Notes under the pieces: model-generated
The model's database searches: none
The model's input: only the letters and a program-made list of their open reading frames with translations
Told to the model about the DNA's origin: nothing
Part shown: piece after piece, positions 19,238 to 28,249 of the stretch
How positions within the stretch are numbered: the first letter of the stretch is position 1
How the letters are laid out: the number at the start of each line of letters is the position of its first letter
NCBI GenBank assembly: GCA_001804815.1
Contig: MHBI01000053.1
Coordinates: 124,001-188,000, forward strand
Direction: 5' to 3'
Source of the DNA: Lentisphaerae bacterium GWF2_50_93
Lineage (GTDB): Bacteria; Verrucomicrobiota; Lentisphaeria; Victivallales; GWF2-50-93
DNA length: 64,000 bases
Made by a program: the position numbers and the translations under genes

Positions 19238-20220
19238 ATTGATATCTTATACTTTCTTGGTTTGGTCTTGTCTTCTCCGGTATCCTCGAAAATCCGCGTA
19301 GCCATCAGCTTTTTGCAGTACGGCGCAGGCATCTTCTGCTTCCCCCGTAGCGGAGGAGGAATACACATCCTCATGCAGTTCCCCATCGCATGCGTCATCT
19401 GCGCCTGGAAACCGGCAAGCTTGTTCTTCTCATAGAAGGCCGAAAGGAACATCTCGTCCGTTATCTCACCCTGCTCCGGCGGAAGAATTCCTATTTCCTG
19501 CCCTCCCATCGCCGGCCCCTCCTCTGGGATGTTGTTGACCTGCTCGGACCATCCGCAGCGCCAGTGATCAACTTTGGCATATTCAAAGACACGCCCGCCT
19601 ATCTGGATCTTTTCGAGATGCTCAGGCTTCACATCGATGGCCTTCACCGGACAGCTCTTGAAGCAGATCATGCATTTGTCACAGAGCGAAGGTCCGCTGT
19701 ACATCGGATCGGCATCAAGAGGAGCTTCAGTCACAACCGATATGAAGCGCTGCCGCATACCGTACTGCGGGGTGATGCAGAGTGCATGCAGCCCGAACTC
19801 CCCGAGTCCGGCGGCAACCGCAGCATGACGGTTGGAAAAATCCGCGCACCACTCGGTCCTTATGCTCTTGTAGGGATGAAGCCTCCAGCGCCCCGACACC
19901 ATCATGGGGACGGTCTTGTACCCCTCATCTTCAAGGAGCCTTGTCACGCGGAGCGCCGCATTGTAGAGGTTCTTTCCTATGACAGTGTTCTGGTAGTTCT
20001 CTATTGAAAAGATACTCTCCGCATCGCCTGCACCCGCATTTGCGAACATCGCATCAGGATATCTTATCGCCATCGCAATCACGGCATTGGCCTCTGGCAG
20101 ATGGGCCTTCGGATATACCATCTCAGGTGCGTGCGCATACCTGTCAATCGATGCGACACCGACAAGATCCATCCTGTTATCCTTCGCCAGCTTCTTAACT
20201 TTGTCTGTAAGAGCATTCAT
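19234..20220 (-). CDS. QueG-like iron-sulfur protein, copy A
   Basis: The 328-residue protein resembles epoxyqueuosine reductase and the cobalamin/Fe-S reductive dehalogenase relatives in layout. An N-terminal half (LVGVASIDRYAHAPEM, NAVIAMAIRYP) is followed by a ferredoxin-like segment LCDKCMICFKSCPVKAI. A second Cys group near the C-terminus reads NCMRMCIPPPLRG. It lacks the HEAT repeats of QueG. It probably carries one or two 4Fe-4S clusters and does a reductive reaction of unknown substrate. It is 51% or so of a paralogous pair with the next gene and is coupled by ATGA overlap to a GH9 gene, an unusual setting. AAGGAA precedes the ATG. Confidence 0.72.
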   Translation of the reverse strand: MNALTDKVKKLAKDNRMDLVGVASIDRYAHAPEMVYPKAHLPEANAVIAMAIRYPDAMFANAGAGDAESIFSIENYQNTVIGKNLYNAALRVTRLLEDEGYKTVPMMVSGRWRLHPYKSIRTEWCADFSNRHAAVAAGLGEFGLHALCITPQYGMRQRFISVVTEAPLDADPMYSGPSLCDKCMICFKSCPVKAIDVKPEHLEKIQIGGRVFEYAKVDHWRCGWSEQVNNIPEEGPAMGGQEIGILPPEQGEITDEMFLSAFYEKNKLAGFQAQMTHAMGNCMRMCIPPPLRGKQKMPAPYCKKLMATRIFEDTGEDKTKPRKYKISI

Positions 20221-20244
20221 GTATGAATTCCTTGTTTATTGACA

Positions 20245-21162
20245 TCAGGCTGCGGATTTCGCATATTTCTTAATGAGATCCACTCCCCGGAGATGGGGAG
20301 GCACGCATTCGCGCTCACATTCCCTCATCGAGTAGGTGTACCAGGTCTGAAGTCCGCCCTTCTGTCCTTTCTCGGACAGTGCTTTCCTGACATCGTCCTC
20401 TGTAATTTCTCCCTTGGGCGGTTCGATGCTGACGTTCATACCGTGGAGTTTCGGACCCATTTCCGCGTTCAGCATGAACTTCCTCGACCACATGCAGCGC
20501 CATCTGTCTTTTCTGGATACATTGAAATTCCTGTCCCCGACAACAACCTGATCATAATCCTGGGTGGTGATGGCGTTCATCTTGCAGGCCTGCACGCACT
20601 TCATGCACTTGTCGCAGAGTCCAGCGCCATCATACATCTTGTCGGCTTCGATCGGAGCGTCTGTGACAACCGAGGTGAACATCTGCCGCGTCCCGTATTT
20701 CGGCGTGATGACAACTCCATTGAATCCAATCTCGCCATGTCCGGCGGCGACTGCCGCGATATCGTTCCTGAAATCCTGGGTCCAGCATTCCTTGATGTCC
20801 TTGTAAGGTCTGACTCGGTACATCTTGGTGGTGATGGGTATTGCATTGAATCCGAAGTCCTCGAGGGTCCTCGCAACATCCATGGCTGCCTGCAGAAGGG
20901 CTGTCTCCATCGCGTTGTTCTCGTACATGTCCATCGACATATAGGATTCGGCCTTTGTCTTCCCGGCATTCTCATACATCGCCAGCGGATAACGGATCCC
21001 TATGCTGACAACACATTTCGCTTCCTTGAGATGGGCTTCCGGGCGCATCCTGTGATGCACTCCGTTGAAACGGTCCACGGATGCAAATCCCGTAAAATCC
21101 ATGCAGCCTTTCGCGGCCACTTTCCTTATTTCATCCTTGAGCTTCGAAAGATCTGTTTTCAT
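20245..21162 (-). CDS. QueG-like iron-sulfur protein, copy B
   Basis: This is a paralogue of the following gene with the same order: FTGFASVDRF, CVVSIGIRYPLAM, GEIGFNGVVITPKYGTRQ, the cluster motif LCDKCMKCVQACKMNAI, and the C-terminal ECERECVPPHLRG. The last Cys of the cluster motif is followed by Lys, not the usual Pro. A start at 21162 is chosen for the strong AAGGAG seven bases upstream; the longer frame begins nine codons earlier without one. The gap of 24 nt to the next gene implies an operon. The shared C-x3-C-[IV]-PP-x-LRG tail defines a distinct subgroup. Function not known. Confidence 0.72.
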   Translation of the reverse strand: MKTDLSKLKDEIRKVAAKGCMDFTGFASVDRFNGVHHRMRPEAHLKEAKCVVSIGIRYPLAMYENAGKTKAESYMSMDMYENNAMETALLQAAMDVARTLEDFGFNAIPITTKMYRVRPYKDIKECWTQDFRNDIAAVAAGHGEIGFNGVVITPKYGTRQMFTSVVTDAPIEADKMYDGAGLCDKCMKCVQACKMNAITTQDYDQVVVGDRNFNVSRKDRWRCMWSRKFMLNAEMGPKLHGMNVSIEPPKGEITEDDVRKALSEKGQKGGLQTWYTYSMRECERECVPPHLRGVDLIKKYAKSAA

Positions 21163-21247
21163 AGTTCTCCTTGATGTTTCCAAGAACACTCGACTATCAT
21201 CACTTCATATTTATTTATTCAATATTATTGAGGTTGAGGTAAATTTA

Positions 21248-22321
21248 TCAGAACGTCTCACCCTCTACGATGAAGGGCTTCACGTTTACGACATTTCCAT
21301 CGAATTCAGCCTTGTCGAATAAATAATCCACCGCAACCTGTCCGGCCTCGGTCAGATTTGAATTCACAGTAGTTATCCTCGGGCTGATGCTTGTGGCTGC
21401 AGACATGCCATTGTAGCCGGCGATAAAGAACTGTCGTTTTGGCCCGGATATGTTGACTATCCTGCGGGCATATAGATCGTCGGTAAACACCGCATCGAAT
21501 TTTTCCTTGAGGATGAACTTCATGTCCTCTTCCGCTGTTGAGGTGCTCCTGAAGGAAAGCTTCATGTCCGGATCAATGTCAACGGCTTCCCTTACAAGCG
21601 TGCTGTAAAGCCTGTCACCATGGCTCTCCCATCTTTCCATGTATCCATTGAGGAAGAGTATCTTGCGGCACTTCTTTTCGGCGGCGCGCCTGAGAAGGAG
21701 CAGGTTACCTGCAAGACGATCCTGTCTTACCTGGAAAATTCCGTCCTTCAAGTTCCTGTCGATTATGGCGATCTTTATGTCCTTCAGCCTTTTGATCTTT
21801 TCCAGAAGACTCATGGATTCAGGACATATTTTCTCGTTGATATCCATCGGAGGAACCAGCACGAGCCATCTGCTCCCGCGGTAATTGATGAATTCGTTCA
21901 CGGACTGTATGAACTTCCTCGAATCCTCGTCCGAGGACATTATGATGACTTCGTTGCCGAGCTTGTCGGCGGCATTCCTGACACCAGCGGCAAGATGCAC
22001 ATATATCTGCATGTAGACGGTATTGAACGGTGCGACAATTCCAATCAGGGCCTTTTCACCACGGTGGGTAACGTAGTAGCCCTTTCCATGGATGCCGACG
22101 GCAAATCCGTCCTTGACCAGCTCCTGCATGGTCCTGACTATGGTCACCCTGCCCAGGGAGACCTTTTCATCGATCTCGGCAATTGAAGGAAGCGGTGTTT
22201 CAGGCTTGTAGACCCCCTTCCTTATTTCACTTATGAAAAAATTCTCAAGCTGTGCATATAAGGGAAGAGATCCCTTATTGTCCGCCTTGAATCCCCTCAA
22301 CTTCGTCTGCCTCATCCTCAT
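21248..22321 (-). CDS. GntR-headed, LacI-type transcriptional regulator
   Basis: An N-terminal winged helix of the GntR type (LPLYAQLENFFISEIRKGVY, LPSIAEIDEKVSLGRVTIVR, GKGYYV) is joined to a periplasmic-binding-protein-like sensor (ALIGIVAPFNTVYMQIY, FDAVFTDDLYARRI, ITTVNSNLTEAGQVAVDYL). Such AraR-like hybrids sense sugars and control carbohydrate operons. It is the first gene of the minus-strand block that leads into the Fe-S and GH9 genes, and probably controls it. The gene is preceded by two tandem copies of TATGTCTTAT that could be its own operator. GAGGTG lies before the ATG. Confidence 0.88.
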   Translation of the reverse strand: MRMRQTKLRGFKADNKGSLPLYAQLENFFISEIRKGVYKPETPLPSIAEIDEKVSLGRVTIVRTMQELVKDGFAVGIHGKGYYVTHRGEKALIGIVAPFNTVYMQIYVHLAAGVRNAADKLGNEVIIMSSDEDSRKFIQSVNEFINYRGSRWLVLVPPMDINEKICPESMSLLEKIKRLKDIKIAIIDRNLKDGIFQVRQDRLAGNLLLLRRAAEKKCRKILFLNGYMERWESHGDRLYSTLVREAVDIDPDMKLSFRSTSTAEEDMKFILKEKFDAVFTDDLYARRIVNISGPKRQFFIAGYNGMSAATSISPRITTVNSNLTEAGQVAVDYLFDKAEFDGNVVNVKPFIVEGETF

Positions 22322-22335
22322 GACACACCTCTTGC

Positions 22336-22355
22336 TATGTCTTATTATGTCTTAT
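22336..22355 (-). promoter_or_regulatory. Tandem 10-bp repeats upstream of the GntR-type regulator
   Basis: TATGTCTTAT occurs twice back to back, followed by TATATCATAT, within 35 bases of the regulator start. Direct repeats at this place suit an autoregulatory operator or promoter region. Inferred from position only. Confidence 0.4.
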
Positions 22356-22422
22356 TATATCATATCGCAAAAACGGTTTCAAGACGGCAAGATAAGATTT
22401 TCGGGGAAATCTGCGGAACTGG

Positions 22423-22534
22423 GCAGTGCGTCAGTCTTGCCGGAGGCGGGATCGCCGCCAACTTGGCGGCTCCAAGAGCCCCGAGCGCCTACCGCCTCGG
22501 GGCGTTCCAAGTTTAATAAAGACTGAAGCATTAC
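22423..22534. repeat. MITE-like element with CAGTCTT ends, copy 1
   Basis: The left end GCAGTGCGTCAGTCTT is mirrored at the right end by AAGACTGAAGCATTAC. The interior holds a GGCGG-rich palindrome and a CCCCGAG/CTCGGGG hairpin. It lies in direct tandem with the element starting at 22544. The 380 nt between 22322 and 22701 hold no gene; they are mostly these two repeats. Confidence 0.6.
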
Positions 22535-22543
22535 GGGATTGGC

Positions 22544-22655
22544 AGTGCGTCAGTCTTTATTTCTAAAGGTAGGGACGCCTCGCCGAGGCGTCCACGGCGC
22601 TCTCGGCGAGAGCGCCCTACCTGAATTCATCGCATACAATAGAAACTGACGTGTT
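22544..22655. repeat. MITE-like element with CAGTCTT ends, copy 2
   Basis: This 112-nt element matches 34968-35079 with about five differences. The ends are imperfect inverted repeats (GCGTCAGTCTTTATT against AATAGAAACTGACGTG). The core is two perfect hairpins, GGACGCCTCGCCGAGGCGTCC-like and GGCGCTCTCGGCGAGAGCGCC-like, framed by GGTAGGG and CCCTACC. No coding capacity. Confidence 0.75.
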
Positions 22656-22701
22656 GCTGAACTGGATGTAAAGTTCGCGGTCACGGAGAAGACATCTTAA
22701 T

Positions 22702-24297
22702 TCAGAAGCTTTTCGAAAATGTGGATATCGCCTCTTTGACCTCCGGCAGTCTGAACGCCTCAGCCGGCACTTCGCCCGGCCTCAGACCCGGATAATCCTT
22801 CAGGAATTCCCCGTTGTGCAGATATCTGAGATGCTCATGGACCTTTCCGTTAGCCATGGCGATATAAAAGATCTTCTCTTCTGAGCCCGTTTTCACGAGC
22901 CGCAGCCTCGCACTGGCAGGAAGACTTATCTTGAGATCCCCGGACTTTATCCTGTTATCATCCAGGAACGTCCCGTCGGCCGTTTCAAAGATGATCCTGC
23001 CTCCATGCCACCGACTGCCGGTGGAAAAACTGAACTTGCATTGAGTCATGACAGGCTTGAATTCAAAGCCACTGTCCTGGATATAGACAGGATTTGTGAG
23101 AGCCGCATGCCGGATATCCTTCTGGCTTGCCGCATCTATCCTGTCGTTCTCCCCCAGCGTCCTGGCTATGACATAGTCCGGCAGATTGCCCACCTTCAAT
23201 TCGAATTCAAGGATTCCTCCGGTGAAGTTTTCTACAGTGGCAAGTATCTTGCCACCTCGTCCAATCAAATCAAGGCGTGATATTTTCTTCTGGCCCAGTA
23301 CCGGATATGCTTCAACCCTGGAGACAACCCTGTCTCCGGTCCGGCTGTTGAGGATGCCGCCCATAGAGACGTCATCAACTTCAAGAGTTAGAAAAGCGCC
23401 TGAGGAGGCGAAGTGACAATTCTTCTTTACGGCTGATACTATTTTCTTGTTTGACAGCTTGCCGTCAATCCTCATGTAATTCATGTAGACATGGTCATAA
23501 TCGATCAGCCTGGCCTGGTCGAAACACGCATCAGTCTCTGCAAACCCCGGGACAATAGCCCCGAAATCCAGGAGATAAAACCATAGCTGCTGGTAATTCC
23601 TGTGGAAAGCATCATATCCCTGCACGACCATTCCTTCCAGAAATCCATCGGCAAGAAGATGCAGCACTGCTTCAGACGCGATGTTGGTGACAAATCCGCC
23701 TTTTCCGTCGGACCACCAGCTTGTCGGATGCGCCCATACGGCGACCGCACCGGCCTTGCGCTGCGTGGCGACAACCTCAAGATATGCTCGCCTGGTATGC
23801 GGCCTGCCTGTGATGGAATTAATCTCCCTGCACGGATCTTCTTCGTAATACGAGATCGGCCTGTCCTGCGAATAATCATGCCATGCTGGAAAATCGTATT
23901 TGTATCCGAAATACCAGAGGTGTCCGAAACGGCCCTTGGGATTTTCATTGTCCTGGTAGAAAAGAGTTTTCCCGTCCGACATCCTGTTCAGATCATCGAA
24001 CAACTTCTTAATTTCCTTTTTATCCATGACAGACTTAGGATTCATCTTCCCGGAGCAGTAGAGGTCGCGTTCCACCCGTTCATAATGTCCATAATGTCCG
24101 GCGGAAACCGGTTCCCACGGCGAACCTATTCCCGCAGCAGACACGTTGTATTTGCGGCACCAGGCGACAAGATTCTCCTTTGTATTTTCGAAGGGCGATT
24201 CCTTCGAGCGCAGCATGTGGGTATGGCTTACGATACCGCGCCATTCCTCCATCAGCCCGCGAGGCATGTCTTTTCTGGTTTCCCTGAGAATTTTCAT
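22702..24297 (-). CDS. PHP-domain metal-dependent hydrolase
   Basis: In the 531-residue protein the first PHP motif is intact (GIVSHTHM, about residues 22-29) and AVWAHPTSWW near residue 190 matches the third metal-binding His. The rest of the TIM-like barrel includes FAETDACFD. The C-terminal 200 residues are beta-rich. PHP proteins hydrolyse phosphoesters or related bonds with two or three metal ions. No signal peptide, so it is probably cytoplasmic. It lies alone between repeats and the divergent recN gene; the 123 nt between the two starts are AT-rich and should hold both promoters. Substrate unknown. Confidence 0.65.
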   Translation of the reverse strand: MKILRETRKDMPRGLMEEWRGIVSHTHMLRSKESPFENTKENLVAWCRKYNVSAAGIGSPWEPVSAGHYGHYERVERDLYCSGKMNPKSVMDKKEIKKLFDDLNRMSDGKTLFYQDNENPKGRFGHLWYFGYKYDFPAWHDYSQDRPISYYEEDPCREINSITGRPHTRRAYLEVVATQRKAGAVAVWAHPTSWWSDGKGGFVTNIASEAVLHLLADGFLEGMVVQGYDAFHRNYQQLWFYLLDFGAIVPGFAETDACFDQARLIDYDHVYMNYMRIDGKLSNKKIVSAVKKNCHFASSGAFLTLEVDDVSMGGILNSRTGDRVVSRVEAYPVLGQKKISRLDLIGRGGKILATVENFTGGILEFELKVGNLPDYVIARTLGENDRIDAASQKDIRHAALTNPVYIQDSGFEFKPVMTQCKFSFSTGSRWHGGRIIFETADGTFLDDNRIKSGDLKISLPASARLRLVKTGSEEKIFYIAMANGKVHEHLRYLHNGEFLKDYPGLRPGEVPAEAFRLPEVKEAISTFSKSF

Positions 24298-24420
24298 TTG
24301 TGTAAATTGAATTATTTTTAATAACCAATGTGACTATTAGTAGGAAGCATGATAAAATATTTTCAATAAATAATTATATTTTTTTGTTTTATTTTCCAAA
24401 TTTCCTTCTGGGGGCTAAAG

Positions 24421-26070
24421 ATGATCGAGTGGATAAGGATAAAAAACCTGGCGCTTATCGAGGAGGCCGAGATTGAGTTCAAGTCCGGCTTCAACGTCAT
24501 CACCGGCGAGACCGGGGCAGGCAAGACAATACTGATCGGCGCCATCGGAATGCTCCTGGGCGAGCGCGCCGACAAGGCCTCGATAAGGACCGGCTGCAGT
24601 TCCTGCGAGATCAGCATGTCATTCGCCCTTCCGTCGTCCGTTTCAAAATCCGTATCTGAAATCCTCGACACCGCCGGCCTCCCTCCGGTCGAGGACAAGC
24701 AAGTCCAGATCAGGAGGATCATAACTGCGACAAGTTCCAGGAACTTCATCAACGATTCACCCGCAGCACTCCAGACTCTCAGGAATCTTGGCAATATCCT
24801 CATAGATACGCATGGACCGCATGAACACCAGTCGCTTCTCAGGCAGTCAGTCCAGCTCGAACTCCTCGACAGATATGGGTCACTCGAAAAGCTCACATCC
24901 GAAGCATCAGGTATTTACGAGGAACTGAAAAAGTCCAGGATCGAACGGGAAGAGCTTGAAAAGGGAATACCCTCCTCTTCCGAGGCGGAACATTTCCGTT
25001 TCATTGTTTCCGATATCGCCAAGGCAGGCGTCAATGCCGATGAGGAAGAGGAGCTCATAACACGGCACCGCCTCGCATCAAACTCCCACGATGTCCTGGA
25101 AACTGCGAAAAACGCAGCAGGGATGCTGAAGGAATCCGAAGGCTCGCTCACCGACAGGATCAGCGAGATCTACCGTGTCATCCAGGGATTTGAAGGTGCT
25201 GACCCCGAGATGGCCGCAAAATTCCTCAAGCAGTGCGAGTCACTCACTGAAACCGCAAACGAGCTTGCCGATGGCATACAGCGCTATACAGGCAACATTG
25301 AACTTGATGAAAAGGAGTTTACGGAGCTCGAAGAGCGTCTTAGGATAATCCAGAATCTCAAGAGGCGGTATGGCCCCACCCTGGCGGATGTCGTGAATAC
25401 TGCTGAAAACGCAAGAAGGAGGCTCGACGAATTCGAGAACTTTGAAAGCATCCGATCCGGCTTCATCGGAAAGGAAAAGTCCTTGAACGACAAACTTTTG
25501 AAGAAATGCTCCGAGATCTCTAAGAAACGCCGCGAGCTTTCTGCGAAATTCGCAAAGAAAGTATGTGGCGAACTCCGCAAGCTCGGATTTGCCAGATCAG
25601 ATTTCACGGTTGACTTCAAACAGACTGAGCCGGGCCCTTCCGGATTCGATGTCGTTGACTTCATATTCTCGCCGAACCCAGGCGAGACCGCCAAGCCACT
25701 GCGCGAAATCGCAAGCAGCGGTGAAATCTCCAGGGTGATGCTGGCGCTCAAAACCGTGCTCTCAGCGGCCGATTCCATTCCTGTCCTGGTCTTCGACGAG
25801 ATCGACGTGAATATCGGCGGAGAGACAGCGATGATAGTCGGACAGGAACTCAAGGCCCTCGGCAATTCGCACCAGGTCCTCTGCATTTCACATCTTCCCC
25901 AGGTCGCGGCATGCGCCGACACGCATTACAGCGTCGAAAAGTCGGTCGTCAAAGGCCGGACCTTCACGGCAATCAACGAACTGAAGAATGCCGACAGGAA
26001 ATCCGAGATCGCCCGCATGCTGGGCGGAGGCAAAGCCGCCGAAAAGCACGCCGAGGAAATGCTGGAATAG
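24421..26070 (+). CDS. recN: DNA repair protein RecN
   Basis: RecN is an SMC-like ATPase that binds broken DNA ends and helps recombination repair. Visible are the N-terminal Walker A loop GETGAGKTILIGAIGMLLG (about 30-48), a long charged coiled-coil middle, the ABC signature region SSGEISRVMLALK, Walker B VLVFDEIDVNIGG, and the HLPQVAACAD switch. At 549 residues the length is normal. A 60-bp stretch of its 3' end (25968-26027) is duplicated at 28066-28125 past the next gene. Confidence 0.96.
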   Translation: MIEWIRIKNLALIEEAEIEFKSGFNVITGETGAGKTILIGAIGMLLGERADKASIRTGCSSCEISMSFALPSSVSKSVSEILDTAGLPPVEDKQVQIRRIITATSSRNFINDSPAALQTLRNLGNILIDTHGPHEHQSLLRQSVQLELLDRYGSLEKLTSEASGIYEELKKSRIEREELEKGIPSSSEAEHFRFIVSDIAKAGVNADEEEELITRHRLASNSHDVLETAKNAAGMLKESEGSLTDRISEIYRVIQGFEGADPEMAAKFLKQCESLTETANELADGIQRYTGNIELDEKEFTELEERLRIIQNLKRRYGPTLADVVNTAENARRRLDEFENFESIRSGFIGKEKSLNDKLLKKCSEISKKRRELSAKFAKKVCGELRKLGFARSDFTVDFKQTEPGPSGFDVVDFIFSPNPGETAKPLREIASSGEISRVMLALKTVLSAADSIPVLVFDEIDVNIGGETAMIVGQELKALGNSHQVLCISHLPQVAACADTHYSVEKSVVKGRTFTAINELKNADRKSEIARMLGGGKAAEKHAEEMLE

Positions 26071-26195
26071 CCCCTACCCATCTGATTGACGAATAATTGA
26101 TATTTTCTAAAACTATCAATGCGGATTGATGCAAATGATATATAATATGACTTCCATGCCTACAACGGGCATTACCAGAAGAAACAGGAGCAGAA

Positions 26196-28010
26196 ATGGC
26201 CATTATACTTCTTTTTGCAGGTATATTAATTGGTTTTTTCCTTCCGGGATTCCTTCTGAACAGAATTATCAACCGCGACAACGATTTCGCTTCCGCCTAT
26301 ATAGTTTCAACAGTAATTTTGTTCCATGCAATATTCTGGACTGGTGTCTGCGGTTTTAAAACGAGCCTTGTTTCAATCGGCATCATACTCATTTTAACCA
26401 ACCTTTCCCTTTTCTGCTACTGCCTGGCAAAAGGAATTGATTTCAAGACGTCGGCACCCACCCATTTTTCTTTGACAAGAACTGAAAAACTGGCATTGAT
26501 CCCTGTTCTTCTCAGCGTCCTTCTCATATTCCTGAAAAGCTCACTTTTCCACACGCCTGGAGATCAGATCTTCAGGTGGTACTTCCTTGCTTTTAGGATT
26601 CTTGAAACTGGCTCCTTCTCCTTTTATCCGCCACTGACCGCCGATGATTATAATTTATATTTCTATACCGACTCATTTCCGCCGATAGCGTCGTTTTCCT
26701 ATTTCTGGCTCTACTCTTTGTTCGGCAAGGCCGAGAATGTCCTTGTCTGCATTCCTGTCACAATTCAATTCATACTTATCCTCGTTTTTGGATATCGTCT
26801 ATCCACATCACTTTTCAATTCTAAACGGACCGGTATTTTCAGCATACTTCTGATGGGTTCATCCGCGCTGCTGTTCTATTCCGTCATGCTTTCCCAGGAA
26901 ACCGGAATAACAGCCCTGTCCGTGACAGCCCTTGTTTATTTCCTCGTCCGCAGAAACCCTTGTACAAACGGCGACGCCATGATGGCCGCATTTGCGGCTT
27001 CTCTCGGCGCCCTGTCGAGAGAATATGGGGGGATATTCATCGTATGCGGAATAATCGTGATCACGTGGAGGAGGATTCCACTTCGCATTCTGTTCTACTT
27101 TCTTTTATACTGCGCTATTTTCACGATTCCCTGGTATATTCGGACCTTGATCCTTACCGGAAACCCCTTTTACAGCAATCAAGTCTTCGGATTGCTTGCA
27201 GTAAATCCCGTACACACAGGAATTCTTGATGGATACAGGGAGGCGCTCGGACTGAAAAGATATTTGGCATGGGATATTGTCCTGCCTCTCGCAACAGGTA
27301 TTTCATTGGTCCTCGGCATTCCTTTTTTTACCGGGCTTATATCGACGTTCATGCAGATCAAAAAGCTTGGATTCTTCCTGCTGATCACCGCACTGATGTT
27401 TATTTTATGGATGTACTCCCTCCAAATAGTGCCAGGCGGACTTTACCACTCGATGAGAATACTCAGCCCGGTCATTGCCATACTTGCCATATGCGGATCG
27501 TACTTCCTTGACTATGTTTCCATGGAACGGCCTAAACTGCGCCTGGCATTGCTGTGCATTCTTTCATGCATGTGCCTGCTGACACTCATCCAGAACATAG
27601 TCGCCCCATTCAATCCATTGACTTTGAAGTTCAAGGAATGGCCCATGGCGGCAGGCATAGTGCCTGAATCTGCATCGATTCCTGAGCTCGACATGATTCA
27701 AGCCATTCCGGAAGGCTCGAAGATCCTTTCGGATAACGCTCATTTACACGCGATCCTGGCCCTTAATGGCAGGGAGAACAGAAATATCAGGGTAATACCC
27801 GTCTGGAGCCCCGAGGTGCAATTTCTCTTTGAAAAGGAAATGTCTTTCGATGAAGGCGTCTCAAGATTAAAAAAATGCGGGATCAATTATGTCTTCCTCA
27901 TGCACAACGACAACCTGAACATGATATATCTGCGCAAATTCCAATTCTTCCAAAAATTGCAGTCTTCATCAAAACCGCTGGTTGACGGAACCCTGTTTGA
28001 ACTGCCATGA
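26196..28010 (+). CDS. Multi-helix membrane protein, GT39/PMT-like glycosyltransferase
   Basis: Twelve or so hydrophobic helices span most of the 604 residues. An acidic loop after an early helix (LFHTPGDQIFRWYFL) and ALSREYGGIFIVCG resemble polyprenol-phosphate-dependent glycosyltransferases of the GT-C fold. A soluble C-terminal part of about 110 residues may be outside the cell. It would transfer sugars from a lipid carrier at the outer face of the inner membrane. AGGAG lies before the ATG. The gene is bracketed by recN on the left and a copy of the recN 3' end on the right, which suggests insertion as a unit. Confidence 0.65.
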   Translation: MAIILLFAGILIGFFLPGFLLNRIINRDNDFASAYIVSTVILFHAIFWTGVCGFKTSLVSIGIILILTNLSLFCYCLAKGIDFKTSAPTHFSLTRTEKLALIPVLLSVLLIFLKSSLFHTPGDQIFRWYFLAFRILETGSFSFYPPLTADDYNLYFYTDSFPPIASFSYFWLYSLFGKAENVLVCIPVTIQFILILVFGYRLSTSLFNSKRTGIFSILLMGSSALLFYSVMLSQETGITALSVTALVYFLVRRNPCTNGDAMMAAFAASLGALSREYGGIFIVCGIIVITWRRIPLRILFYFLLYCAIFTIPWYIRTLILTGNPFYSNQVFGLLAVNPVHTGILDGYREALGLKRYLAWDIVLPLATGISLVLGIPFFTGLISTFMQIKKLGFFLLITALMFILWMYSLQIVPGGLYHSMRILSPVIAILAICGSYFLDYVSMERPKLRLALLCILSCMCLLTLIQNIVAPFNPLTLKFKEWPMAAGIVPESASIPELDMIQAIPEGSKILSDNAHLHAILALNGRENRNIRVIPVWSPEVQFLFEKEMSFDEGVSRLKKCGINYVFLMHNDNLNMIYLRKFQFFQKLQSSSKPLVDGTLFELP

Positions 28011-28060
28011 AACTGCAAGGACTCCTGCCCGGCACAGGGACATAGGGAAGAAATCCGGAC

Positions 28061-28132
28061 ATGGCGGCAATCAACGAACTGAAGAACGCCGACAGGAAAT
28101 CCGAGATCGCCCGCATGCTGGGCGGGAAATAG
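28061..28132 (+). pseudogene. Duplicated fragment of the recN 3' end
   Basis: Bases 28066-28125 match 25968-26027 of recN in 59 of 60 positions; the one change (AAC for AAT) is silent. Read in the recN frame the fragment gives AINELKNADRKSEIARMLGG and then stops after one Lys, so it lacks the last part of RecN. It is a remnant and is not expected to be translated usefully. It marks the right border of the membrane glycosyltransferase gene. Confidence 0.85.
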
Positions 28133-28249
28133 CTGGTATTTTTCAGCCAACATGGACTTGCCCGCACCCGGGAGTGGCATATACAACTTTCTGACGTGCT
28201 ATGACAAGGATTTATCAATATGAGCACGTGATAGTGTTCTCATAAATGG

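Noticed and set aside
19234..21162. Assignment of the two Fe-S proteins as QueG (epoxyqueuosine reductase)
   Set aside because: Both lack the HEAT-like C-terminal repeats and share a private C-x3-C-PP-LRG tail. Two copies in a GH9 operon do not fit tRNA modification.
20239..21174. 311-codon plus-strand frame opposite Fe-S gene B
   Set aside because: It lies wholly antisense to a gene with conserved Cys motifs and a strong RBS; its composition is that of a shadow frame.
27982..28194. Possible gene of 70 codons after the membrane glycosyltransferase
   Set aside because: It reads the duplicated recN fragment in a frame other than that of RecN and has no RBS or domain.
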